Positions 1-6,399 of a stretch of DNA of 15,308 bases are shown one piece after another; positions within the stretch are counted from its first letter, which is position 1; every line of letters begins with the position of its first letter. The position numbers and the translations under genes are program-made. The stretch is from the NCBI GenBank assembly GCA_035604195.1, contig DATNIY010000123.1, positions 1-15,308 on the forward strand. Direction: 5' to 3'. This stretch comes from DATJLY01 sp035604195 (GTDB taxonomy: Bacteria > Pseudomonadota > Alphaproteobacteria > ATCC43930 > CGMCC-115725). The notes beneath the pieces are model-generated. The model worked only from the letters and a program-made list of their open reading frames with translations. It had not been told where the DNA came from and searched no databases.

Positions 1-86
1 CGCTACCGCGCCATGTCGCCGGCCGCGGCTACTCATGCGTGACGGCGCAGCGGTTTCGTCGCATGATCGGCGCCGCCTTAAGATGA
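1..86 (+). other. Possible 3' end of an upstream gene, frame uncertain
   Basis: Two plus-strand frames are open from the window edge and could be the tail of a gene that starts outside. One reads from base 3 and stops at a TGA at 84-86, ending in residues RMIGAALR. The other reads from base 1 and stops at 40-42. Both have mostly G or C in third codon positions, so composition does not separate them. If the 86-bp version is real, it ends 14 bp before the RidA start, an operon-like spacing. There is too little sequence to name a family. Confidence 0.25.
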
Positions 87-93
87 AGAGGAG

Positions 94-487
94 CGAGGCC
101 GTGCGCCAGAAGAGCATCGACGTGGAGAACCTGCACCACAGCGCGCCCATTCCCGCCGCGAGCCGCGTCGGGCCGATCCTCGCGACCTCCGGGGTCGGCG
201 GCCGCGATCCCGCGACCGGCAAGCTGCCAGAGGATATCGACGGGCAGGCGCGCTTCGCCTTCGAAAACCTGAAGCGGCTGCTCGCCGCGGGCGGGATGGA
301 TCTGGGCGACGTCGTCAAGATCACCTGCTTCGTCACCGACGACGGCTTCCGCACCGCCATCAACAAATACTGGACGCAATGCTATCCCGATGCGGCGCGC
401 CGGCCGGCGCGGCACACGCTGGTGATGCCGCTGCGCGGCGGCATGCTGCTTCAGCTCGACGCGCTCGCCGTCGCCAAGGAGAGCTGA
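94..487 (+). other. Placeholder for 3' boundary of RidA ribosome binding region (SD at 86-93)
   Basis: An AAGAGGAG Shine-Dalgarno sequence at 86-93 sits 7 bp before a GTG at 101. This decides the start of the RidA gene over the ATG at 83, which has no purine-rich tract before it. Confidence 0.3.
101..487 (+). CDS. RidA/YjgF/YER057c/UK114 family protein
   Basis: The 128-residue product matches the usual RidA length of about 128-130. Family landmarks are the N-terminal stretch ending GPILATSGVGGRDP (about residues 21-40), the central block DVVKITCFVTD and the C-terminal PARHTLVMPL with Arg104, the likely carboxylate-binding arginine. Canonical RidA deaminates reactive enamine/imine intermediates in the cytosol; relatives such as RutC act in catabolic operons. 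The GTG start at 101 was chosen because AAGAGGAG at 86-93 lies 7 bp upstream; ATG 83 has no ribosome binding site. By my alignment from memory, the position of E. coli RidA Glu120 is occupied by Gln118, so this may be a divergent RidA subfamily rather than an archetypal imine deaminase. The gene is followed after 60 bp by a transporter gene on the same strand. Confidence 0.9.
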   Translation: MRQKSIDVENLHHSAPIPAASRVGPILATSGVGGRDPATGKLPEDIDGQARFAFENLKRLLAAGGMDLGDVVKITCFVTDDGFRTAINKYWTQCYPDAARRPARHTLVMPLRGGMLLQLDALAVAKES

Positions 488-547
488 GCCGGCGCACCGG
501 ATCCCGCGACGACCGCGCCACGCCGGGGCCGCGCGGGAGGACGCATC

Positions 548-1765
548 GTGACGGATTGGGTACGCATCCTCGCGGCCACCTCGCTGCTGCAGACCGCGAG
601 CGCCTTCCTCACGCGCATCGTGCCGACGCTCGCCCCGGTGCTCACCGCCGAGGCCGGGATCGAACCCGAATTCGTCGGCCATCTCTGGGCCATCACCATC
701 CTTGGCACGACGCTCTTCATCATGTTCGGCGCGCCCTATGTCCGCCGCAGCGGCCCCATCCGCGTCCTCCAGATCGCCGGGCTCTTCGGCAGCGCCGGCG
801 CGCTCTTCATCGATTTTCCCCATTGGACGACCTTGGCGCTCGCCTCGCTGCTTATCGGCATCGCCTACGGCCCGTCGCCGATCGCGGGCAACAGCGTCCT
901 CGACCGGCACACGCCGCGGCGCAACCGCTCGCTCATGTTCTCGATCAAGCAGGCCGGCGCGCCCTTCGGCGGCGCGCTTGCCGGGCTGGTCCTGCCACTG
1001 CTCATGGGCTGGGTGAGTTGGCGGCTCACCATCGTCATCGCGGCGGCGCTGGCGGCGATTCCGGTGCTGCTGGTCCAGCCGCTGCGTCAGCGCATCGACG
1101 CCGAGCGCGACCCGCAGCAGAGCGTGTCGCTGCGCTACGTGCTGTCGCTCGCCAACATCGCGGTGCCCTTCCGCAGCTTGCGCCTCGCGCCGGAGCTGCC
1201 GGGGCTCAACATCGCGGCCGCCCTGCTGTCGGTGACCCAGGGCGTCCTCTTCGCCTTTCTCGTGACCTACGGCGTCCAGGAACTCGGCCTCGATCTGGCG
1301 CGGGCCGGGCTGATGTTTTCGGTCATGCAGGCGGTCGGCATTCCCGGCCGCATCCTGCTCGGTTGGATCTGCGACCGCCTGGGCTCGGCGACGCTGACTT
1401 TGCATGTGGTCTCCTGGACCGCGGCAGCGACCAGCATCGTGCTTGCCGTCGCGACGCCCGCCTGGCCGCTATGGGCGCTTTTGACCGTCTCCGGCCTCAC
1501 CGGGCTCACCGCGGCAAGCTGGATGGGCATCTATCTCGCCGAGGTGGCGCGACTGGTGCCGACGGGCACCGTCGGCGAAGCGATGGCCGGCTCGTCGCTG
1601 CTGCCGTCCGCGGCCTATATGGCGGGGCCGACCCTGTTCGCCGGGCTGGTTGCGCTGACCGGCAGCTACCGCTTGGGCTTCATCGTCGGCGGCGTCATCG
1701 CGCTCGCCGCCGTCGCGGCGCTGGCGGCCGCCCAGCGCCGCGGCACGCAATCAAGAAGAGATTGA
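548..1765 (+). CDS. MFS transporter
   Basis: The 405-residue product is almost entirely hydrophobic helices, consistent with a 12-helix Major Facilitator protein in the inner membrane. Between the two halves, at about residues 180-215, lies a charged stretch (QPLRQRIDAERDPQQ and following), as expected for the central cytoplasmic loop. The segment FSIKQAGAPFGGALAG (about residues 131-146) is typical of MFS proteins of the CynX/nitrate-sugar-like group. The GTG start is supported by GGGAGG at 535-540, 7 bp upstream. The substrate cannot be read from sequence. Its position between a RidA gene and an LLM oxidoreductase gene suggests uptake or efflux of the compound handled by that set. Family confidence is high; specificity is unknown. 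Confidence 0.92.
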   Translation: MTDWVRILAATSLLQTASAFLTRIVPTLAPVLTAEAGIEPEFVGHLWAITILGTTLFIMFGAPYVRRSGPIRVLQIAGLFGSAGALFIDFPHWTTLALASLLIGIAYGPSPIAGNSVLDRHTPRRNRSLMFSIKQAGAPFGGALAGLVLPLLMGWVSWRLTIVIAAALAAIPVLLVQPLRQRIDAERDPQQSVSLRYVLSLANIAVPFRSLRLAPELPGLNIAAALLSVTQGVLFAFLVTYGVQELGLDLARAGLMFSVMQAVGIPGRILLGWICDRLGSATLTLHVVSWTAAATSIVLAVATPAWPLWALLTVSGLTGLTAASWMGIYLAEVARLVPTGTVGEAMAGSSLLPSAAYMAGPTLFAGLVALTGSYRLGFIVGGVIALAAVAALAAAQRRGTQSRRD

Positions 1766-1790
1766 CCTGACGCGGCAAAAGGCGAATCTT
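1762..1790 (+). promoter_or_regulatory. Weak sigma70-like promoter candidate before the LLM oxidoreductase gene
   Basis: TTGACC at 1762-1767 overlaps the stop codon of the MFS gene and is followed after 17 bp by AATCTT at 1785-1790, a poor -10 match. The -35 box is identical to those of the two better candidates at 2852 and 4587. It would give the oxidoreductase gene its own transcript, but read-through from the MFS gene is equally possible. Confidence 0.25.
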
Positions 1791-1820
1791 CCGGCTCCGA
1801 GGCTTGAGGTGGAGGCAGGG

Positions 1821-2834
1821 ATGCGCTTTGGGCTATTCGGCGGTGCCAGGGCGTCGCATGGCGGTCCTTCCGGCGACAGCACGGGTTATGCCGACTACAT
1901 CGCCTATGTCCGCGAGGCCGAGGCCCTCGGCTTCCACAGCCTGTTCATCGTCGAGCACCATTTCACCGGCCACGCGCAGGTATCGGCCTCGCTCAACCTG
2001 CTGAGCTATCTCGCCGCCTGCACCGAGCGGCTGCGCCTCGGCACGGCCGTGGTGGTGCTGCCCTGGCACAATCCGGTGCTGGTCGCGGAGCAGGCGGCGA
2101 CGCTCGATCTGCTGTCCAACGGCCGCCTCGATTTCGGCGTCGGCAAGGGCTACCGCGATTACGAGTTCGCGGGCTTCTGCGTCCGACCGGAGGAAGCGAC
2201 CGAACGCTTCGACGAGGCGATGGAAGTGATCCGCCAGGCCTGGACGAGCGAGGGCCGGTTCTCGCATCACGGCAAGCGCTGGAATTTCGAGAACATCGTC
2301 GTCGAGCCGGCGCCGCTGCAGCGGCCGCATCCGCCGTTCTGGCTCGGCGCCGGCAGCCCCGAGTCGATCCGGCGGGCGGCGCGCGAGGGCTACAATCTGC
2401 TGCTCGACCAGATCGGCTCGACCGACCTCACCATCGAGCGCGTCGCCATCTTCCGCGAGGAATGCGCGCGCGTCGGCCGTTCCTTCGAACCGCTGATGGT
2501 GGGCGCGACGCGCGGCCTGCAGATCCTGAACGGCGAGGCGGAGCGGACCAAGGCGCTCGACATTCGCCTCGAGGTCTTGAAGAACATCGGCGCGCTCGCG
2601 CGCGGGCCCGGCGCGGAACGCTTCGCCCAGCCCAGCCGGACCGCGGTCGAGAGCGACGACGCGCCGCTGCTCGGCACGCCCGCCGAGATCATCGCACGGC
2701 TGAAGCGGCTCGAGGCGGGCGGCGTCGAATACGTGCTCTTGGTCAGTCCGCATCCGACGATCGAGGGGCTGCGCCGCTTCGCGACCGAGATCATGCCGGC
2801 CTTCGCCAAGAGCCCTTCGCCGGTCGCGGCCTGA
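1821..2834 (+). CDS. LLM class flavin-dependent oxidoreductase (luciferase-like monooxygenase)
   Basis: The 337-residue product has the luciferase-like TIM-barrel pattern. It has an N-terminal MRFGLFGG strand, FIVEHHF at residues 42-48, TERLRLGTAVVVLPWHNP at about 70-88, and the SNGRLDFGVGKGYRDYEF block typical of F420/FMN-dependent LLM enzymes. Such enzymes use reduced flavin (or F420) to hydroxylate or cleave organic substrates such as sulfonates, aminopolycarboxylates or pyrimidines (RutA). The C-terminal section (LGTPAEIIARLKRLEAGGVEY) is the usual last part of the family. The ATG at 1821 is preferred because GGAGG at 1811-1815 lies 5 bp upstream; an in-frame GTG at 1809 would place the Shine-Dalgarno inside the gene. 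The substrate is unknown. A flavin reductase partner is not seen in the window. Confidence 0.92.
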   Translation: MRFGLFGGARASHGGPSGDSTGYADYIAYVREAEALGFHSLFIVEHHFTGHAQVSASLNLLSYLAACTERLRLGTAVVVLPWHNPVLVAEQAATLDLLSNGRLDFGVGKGYRDYEFAGFCVRPEEATERFDEAMEVIRQAWTSEGRFSHHGKRWNFENIVVEPAPLQRPHPPFWLGAGSPESIRRAAREGYNLLLDQIGSTDLTIERVAIFREECARVGRSFEPLMVGATRGLQILNGEAERTKALDIRLEVLKNIGALARGPGAERFAQPSRTAVESDDAPLLGTPAEIIARLKRLEAGGVEYVLLVSPHPTIEGLRRFATEIMPAFAKSPSPVAA

Positions 2835-2851
2835 GCCATCCGGCGCCGGCC

Positions 2852-2881
2852 TTGACCTGGATTTGGCCGGTTTCGTATCGT
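2852..2881 (+). promoter_or_regulatory. Putative sigma70-like promoter of the DUF1326 gene
   Basis: TTGACC at 2852-2857 (five of six consensus bases) is followed after 18 bp by TATCGT at 2876-2881 (four of six). It lies 18 bp after the oxidoreductase stop codon and would start transcription near 2888, about 70 bp before the DUF1326 start. The -10 box lies inside the left arm of the 11-bp inverted repeat, so a protein bound there would be expected to block or modulate initiation. Confidence 0.45.
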
Positions 2882-2946
2882 CCACGGATGTGGCGCGGCG
2901 GCGGAAGCGGCGCCGCGACCGGGAGCCTCTAACGAGACGATACGAA
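2872..2946 (+). repeat. Nested inverted repeat covering the -10 box and ribosome binding site of the DUF1326 gene
   Basis: A perfect 11-bp inverted repeat has arms TTCGTATCGTC (2872-2882) and GACGATACGAA (2936-2946), separated by 53 bp. Inside it is a second perfect 7-bp inverted repeat, CGCGGCG (2894-2900) and CGCCGCG (2911-2917). The left outer arm contains the proposed -10 box. The right outer arm ends two bases into the AAGGAGG Shine-Dalgarno (2945-2951). Arm centres are 64 bp apart, close to six helical turns. It could act as paired operator half-sites or, if transcription starts upstream of the left arm, as an RNA structure limiting access to the ribosome binding site. The dyad is seen directly; the regulatory role is inferred. 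Confidence 0.6.
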
Positions 2947-2956
2947 GGAGGAAGCC

Positions 2957-3577
2957 GTGGCAGAAAGCACGTGGTCGCTCGAAGGCCGCTATTTCGAGAC
3001 CTGCAATTGCAAGTATCTCTGCCCTTGCATCAGCTCCAACCTGACCGCGAAACCCGACGAGGGCGACTGCAAGGTCGCGCTGGCCTTCCAGATCGAACGC
3101 GGCAGCAAGGACGGGACCACGCTTGACGGCCTGTCCTTCATCGTCGTGGCGCGGACGCCGGGCGTCATGGCCGACGGCAATTGGACGGTCGGCCTCGTCA
3201 TCGACGATCAGGCCACCGAGGCGCAAGGCGATGCGATCCTCGCGATCGCGTCCGGCCAGGCTGGCGGTCCGATGGCGCATCTGGGGCCGCTCATTGGCAC
3301 CTTCGCCGGCGTCGAACGGCGCCCGATCAAGTTCGCCTATGACAGCTTGCGCTACTCGGTCGTGGCCGGCGAATTGATCGCCCAGGCTTGCGAGGGCGTG
3401 ACCGGCGCCGCCGACCCGAGCAAGCCGATGGCGCTCGACAATACCGGCCATCCCGTGAACACGCGCCTGGCCCTTGCCCACGCGACACGGTCCCGCTTCA
3501 ATGCCTTCGGCATCGTCTGGAGCGACGAGAGCGGCACCCGCAACGGCCACTTCGCGCCCTTCCGCTGGAGCGCGTGA
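2957..3577 (+). CDS. DUF1326 domain-containing protein
   Basis: The 206-residue soluble protein matches DUF1326: it opens with WSLEGRYFETCNCKYLCPC, carrying Cys16, Cys18, Cys22 and Cys24 in a CxC-x3-CxC cluster. It continues with the family's GTTLDGLSFIVVARTPGVM block and ends with GHFAPFRWSA. There is no signal peptide or membrane helix. The cysteine cluster suggests binding of a soft metal or a redox role, but no reaction is established for the family as far as I know. DUF1326 genes are often followed by a DUF2182 membrane protein gene; none is visible here. The GTG start is fixed by a strong AAGGAGG at 2945-2951, 5 bp upstream. Regulation may involve the nested inverted repeat just before it. 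Confidence 0.9.
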   Translation: MAESTWSLEGRYFETCNCKYLCPCISSNLTAKPDEGDCKVALAFQIERGSKDGTTLDGLSFIVVARTPGVMADGNWTVGLVIDDQATEAQGDAILAIASGQAGGPMAHLGPLIGTFAGVERRPIKFAYDSLRYSVVAGELIAQACEGVTGAADPSKPMALDNTGHPVNTRLALAHATRSRFNAFGIVWSDESGTRNGHFAPFRWSA

Positions 3578-3580
3578 GGC

Positions 3581-3603
3581 GCCGCCGCTCCGCGGCCGGC
3601 GGC
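3581..3603 (+). terminator. GC hairpin after the DUF1326 gene, possible weak terminator
   Basis: GCCGCCG at 3581-3587 and CGGCGGC at 3597-3603 form a perfect 7-bp stem with a 9-nt loop, 3 bp after the DUF1326 stop codon. No T-run follows, so it is not a classical intrinsic terminator. In this GC-rich genome such stems arise easily, so the call is weak. Confidence 0.25.
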
Positions 3604-3655
3604 AGGCAGTGACGAGCAACCTTCAGTAAACGTCCCTCCGGGAGAAACAGCGACG

Positions 3656-4468
3656 ATGCCTGGCGCATCGCAACCGCGCTTTGCCTTCGGCGAGAACTGG
3701 CAATCCTTCGTCGCAACGGTCACCAAAGAGAGCATCGCCGCGGCAGAGCGTGGCCTTTGCCGGTTATTTCCCGATGGGACGCTTCGGGGATGCCGCTTTC
3801 TCGACATCGGCTGCGGATCGGGCATCACCATGCTCGCCGCGCATCGACTGGGCGCCGCATCGGTCCACGGCATCGATCTTGATCCGGCGTCCATCGAGGC
3901 GGCGCGGCGGCTGCTGTCGGCGCATCTCGACGGCGGCGCCTGGTCGCTCCGCGTCGAGAGCGTCTTCGATCTCGCGCCAGATCGGGACGGCAGATTTGAG
4001 ATCGTCTACAGCTGGGGCGTGCTGCATCATACGGGCGATCTGTGGCGGGCCTTGGAGAAGGCGGCGGCGATGGTTGCACCCGAGGGGCAGCTCGCCGTGG
4101 CGCTCTATCGACGAACGCCGATGTGCCGGTTTTGGCGGTTGGAAAAGCGCTACTACGCCGCGGCGTCGCCTGCCGCGCAGAGCGTCTTGCGAGCGCTCTA
4201 TCAGGCCGCCTATTTCGCCGGCCTTGTTGCGGCTGGCCGCAGCCCGGCGCGTTACGTCGCGGGCTACTCCGCCCGCGGCATGGCTTGGCGATATGATGTC
4301 CACGACTGGCTCGGCGGTTACCCCTACGAATCGACAGAGCCCCGCACGGTCGGCAACGCGCTCGAGCGGCTCGGCTTTTCGCTGGAGCGCGTGTTCGAGC
4401 GAAAGGCCCGCGCCAAAGGGCTGTTCGGCACGCATTGCGACGAATACGTCGCCCGCCGTCGGCCGTAA
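3656..4468 (+). CDS. Class I SAM-dependent methyltransferase
   Basis: The 270-residue product has a Rossmann-type methyltransferase core. Motif I is FLDIGCGSG at residues 48-56, the acidic end of strand 2 is HGIDLDP, and the motif IV region is VYSWGVLHHTGDLWRAL with the HHT common in the Methyltransf_11/25-like groups. The N-terminal RFAFGENWQSF (residues 8-18) recurs in methyltransferases acting on small metabolites or lipids. A C-terminal section of about 130 residues (rich in Arg, Tyr and Ala) after the core probably forms the substrate cap. The methyl acceptor is unknown. GGGAG at 3640-3644 lies 11 bp before the ATG. It sits between the DUF1326 and Rieske genes; whether it belongs to the same pathway is uncertain because a promoter candidate separates it from the Rieske gene. 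Confidence 0.88.
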   Translation: MPGASQPRFAFGENWQSFVATVTKESIAAAERGLCRLFPDGTLRGCRFLDIGCGSGITMLAAHRLGAASVHGIDLDPASIEAARRLLSAHLDGGAWSLRVESVFDLAPDRDGRFEIVYSWGVLHHTGDLWRALEKAAAMVAPEGQLAVALYRRTPMCRFWRLEKRYYAAASPAAQSVLRALYQAAYFAGLVAAGRSPARYVAGYSARGMAWRYDVHDWLGGYPYESTEPRTVGNALERLGFSLERVFERKARAKGLFGTHCDEYVARRRP

Positions 4469-4586
4469 TGGCGGTGCCGTGGGCAGCTTGCGGAGCGCCC
4501 CCTTTGTGCGCCTCAGCAACGCACGGCATGCCTCTGTTTCAGGCGATGACCGAAGAACCTCGTGCATATCGCTCTGACCGGGCCGG

Positions 4587-4615
4587 TTGACCCTCGCACC
4601 CCTGCGCCTTACGAT
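4587..4615 (+). promoter_or_regulatory. Putative sigma70-like promoter of the Rieske/amidohydrolase genes
   Basis: TTGACC at 4587-4592 and TACGAT at 4610-4615 are separated by the ideal 17 bp. Transcription would begin near 4622, about 24 bp before the proposed Rieske ATG at 4646 and just upstream of the purine-rich GGGGAGAAAG at 4628-4637. This arrangement argues against the in-frame ATG at 4562, which would lie upstream of the promoter. The 177-bp gap before the Rieske gene holds no other gene I can support. Confidence 0.5.
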
Positions 4616-4645
4616 CATCGTCGTAGCGGGGAGAAAGATCTGCCG

Positions 4646-5011
4646 ATGGCCGATGTGTTCGTGTGTCGCGCGGGCGAACTCAAGGACGGCGACGTGCGCA
4701 TCGTCGCGACCAAGGACATCGAGGTCGGGGTCTATCGCCACGCCGGCAAATTATATGCCTATCGCAACCTTTGTCTGCACCAGGGCGGCCCGGTCTGCGA
4801 GGGCGTGCGGCTGGGCAAGGTCGAAGACGTCATCGGCCCCGACCGGACCTTACAAAGCCAGCGGTTCAACATGGACGAGATGCACATCATCTGTCCTTGG
4901 CACGGCTACGAATACAAGCTCGAGACCGGCGAATGCGCCGCCGATCCGAAACTGCGGCTGCAGCGCTTCAAGGTCGTCGAGCGCGAAGGCGGCATCTATG
5001 TCGCGATCTGA
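4646..5011 (+). CDS. Rieske [2Fe-2S] domain protein with extended inter-motif loop
   Basis: The 121-residue product is a stand-alone Rieske ferredoxin-like domain. Cluster ligands are Cys43 and His45 in NLCLHQGGPVC and Cys83 and His86 in ICPWHGYEY. The gap between the two motifs is 37 residues, compared with about 15-17 in most bacterial Rieske ferredoxins; a subfamily with such an insert (CxHQGGPVC ... CPWHG) exists. The protein is soluble and likely transfers electrons to, or is a small component of, an oxygenase; no Rieske oxygenase alpha subunit is visible in the window. The ATG at 4646 is chosen over the ATG at 4562 because the domain starts right after it, a purine-rich tract (4628-4637) precedes it, and the longer version adds 28 unconserved-looking residues upstream of a promoter candidate. 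The amidohydrolase gene follows after 75 bp. Confidence 0.9.
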   Translation: MADVFVCRAGELKDGDVRIVATKDIEVGVYRHAGKLYAYRNLCLHQGGPVCEGVRLGKVEDVIGPDRTLQSQRFNMDEMHIICPWHGYEYKLETGECAADPKLRLQRFKVVEREGGIYVAI

Positions 5012-5086
5012 GCCGAGCGCGGCGAAGGCCTGATCAAGAGACTGTCGAGCGTCCGGCAGGGCGCGCATCCAACGGGACGCACGGCG

Positions 5087-6331
5087 ATGGATACATTGGA
5101 AATCAAGTTCCGCGATCCCTCGGTCGAGGAATTCGACACGCGGACGCTGCTTAAGCAGGCCGAGCGCCAAGCGCGACAGCGGCGCTACGAGGACTTTCTC
5201 ATCGTCGATACCGACGCGCACCATTACGAGAGCGAGTCCTTCGACCAGATCATCGCCTATATCGAGGACCCGGTCATTCGCCATACCGCCCAGGCCAAGA
5301 AGGGCATGGGCGGCGGCCGGCCCGGCTTTCTCCATTCGCAGCCCGGCTTCCAGGACGTGGCCGGACGGATTCCGCGCTACACCGAGCGCCGCCTCGAGAA
5401 GACGCCGCCGACGCCGCACCGCGACATCACGCTGACCAAGCGATGGATGGACGCGCTCGGCGTCGACATGGTCTGCCTGTTCCCGACGCCGATGCTGCAA
5501 TTGGGGCTGCATCCCCTGGTCGAGACCGAGGTCGCATTGGCGCGCGCCTACAATCGTTGGCTGACCGAGACCATCCTGTCCGCCGAGACGCGCTTCCGCT
5601 CGATGCTCTATCTGCCCTTCAACGATCCCGAGGCCGCCTACAGGATGGTCAAGGATTTCGGGCAGAAGCGCGGCGTCATCGGCTTCCTGGTGACGGCGGC
5701 GCGCTACAAGCCGGTCTATGACAACGCCTATATGAAGACCTATGCGTTGCTCGAGGAGATGGGCCTGCCGATCGGCTTCCATGCGGCTTACAATTGGAAC
5801 GACCAGTCGCTGGCCATGACCAACCGCTTCATCGCGGTCCACGCGCTTGGCTTCACCTTCTTCAACATGGTCCATCTCACCAACTGGATCGTGAACGGCC
5901 TGCCCGAACGCTTCCCCAAGCTCAAGACCATCTGGATCGAGAGCGGCCTCGCCTGGGTTCCCTTCCTGATGCAGCGGCTCGACAACGAATACATGATGCG
6001 CAGCTCGGAATGCCCCTCGCTCAAGAAGAAGCCGAGCGACTATATGCGCGACATGTATTTCACCAGCCAGCCCATGGAGATGGTCAACAACCGCGAGGTG
6101 CTCGAGATCACCTTCAAGATGCTCAAGGCGGAATCGCAGCTCCTCTACGCCTCGGACTATCCGCATTGGGACATGGATCTGCCGAGCACGATCTTTGATC
6201 TGCCGTTCCTGAGCGAGCAGGGCAAGCGCAACATCCTCGGCGAGAATGCGCGGCGCCTCTTCAACCTCGAGCCGGTCTTCTCCGAGGCGAAGCTCGCCGC
6301 CCGCGCCGCGCGGCAAGCGGCGGCGAACTGA
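5087..6331 (+). CDS. Amidohydrolase family 2 (ACMSD-like) metal-dependent hydrolase/decarboxylase
   Basis: The 414-residue product fits the amidohydrolase-2 TIM barrel family, which includes aminocarboxymuconate-semialdehyde decarboxylase and gamma-resorcylate-type decarboxylases. Visible likely metal or catalytic residues are the first-strand DTDAHHYE (Asp43, His45, His46), His232 in GFHAAYNW, a later His (252 or 263) and Asp357 in YASDYPHWD. The C-terminal NILGENARRLFNL is the usual family ending. Members remove a carboxylate from, or hydrolyse, aromatic or heterocyclic compounds in the cytosol. The ATG is the first good start; only a weak GGGA lies upstream. The Rieske gene 75 bp before it and the LLM gene further upstream suggest a joint role in degradation of an unknown ring compound. 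Substrate and whether it hydrolyses or decarboxylates cannot be told from sequence. Confidence 0.9.
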   Translation: MDTLEIKFRDPSVEEFDTRTLLKQAERQARQRRYEDFLIVDTDAHHYESESFDQIIAYIEDPVIRHTAQAKKGMGGGRPGFLHSQPGFQDVAGRIPRYTERRLEKTPPTPHRDITLTKRWMDALGVDMVCLFPTPMLQLGLHPLVETEVALARAYNRWLTETILSAETRFRSMLYLPFNDPEAAYRMVKDFGQKRGVIGFLVTAARYKPVYDNAYMKTYALLEEMGLPIGFHAAYNWNDQSLAMTNRFIAVHALGFTFFNMVHLTNWIVNGLPERFPKLKTIWIESGLAWVPFLMQRLDNEYMMRSSECPSLKKKPSDYMRDMYFTSQPMEMVNNREVLEITFKMLKAESQLLYASDYPHWDMDLPSTIFDLPFLSEQGKRNILGENARRLFNLEPVFSEAKLAARAARQAAAN

Positions 6332-6399
6332 CCACACCCATCGTCGGGGCCGCGGACGAGGCGCGGCGCGGCTGCGGCACGGTTCTTGCCGGCTGCGCA

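Noticed and set aside
94..487. Placeholder entry for the RidA ribosome-binding region in the feature list
   Set aside because: Only the Shine-Dalgarno at 86-93 is a site; the span given there does not mark a separate functional element beyond the RidA gene itself and should be read only as a note on start choice.
29..1405. Long minus-strand open frame (458 codons) opposite RidA and MFS genes
   Set aside because: It is antisense to two recognisable genes and its translation is low-complexity Arg/Ala/Gly/Asp-rich sequence without domains, as expected in GC-rich DNA.
379..1770. Plus-strand open frame of 463 codons in another frame over the MFS gene
   Set aside because: Arg/Ala/Pro/His-rich shadow of the MFS gene; it does not have the hydrophobic helices of the real product.
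4481..4508. Possible terminator after the plus-strand methyltransferase (GGGC ... GCCC followed by CCTTTG)
   Set aside because: The stem is only 4 bp with a long loop and there is no real T-run.
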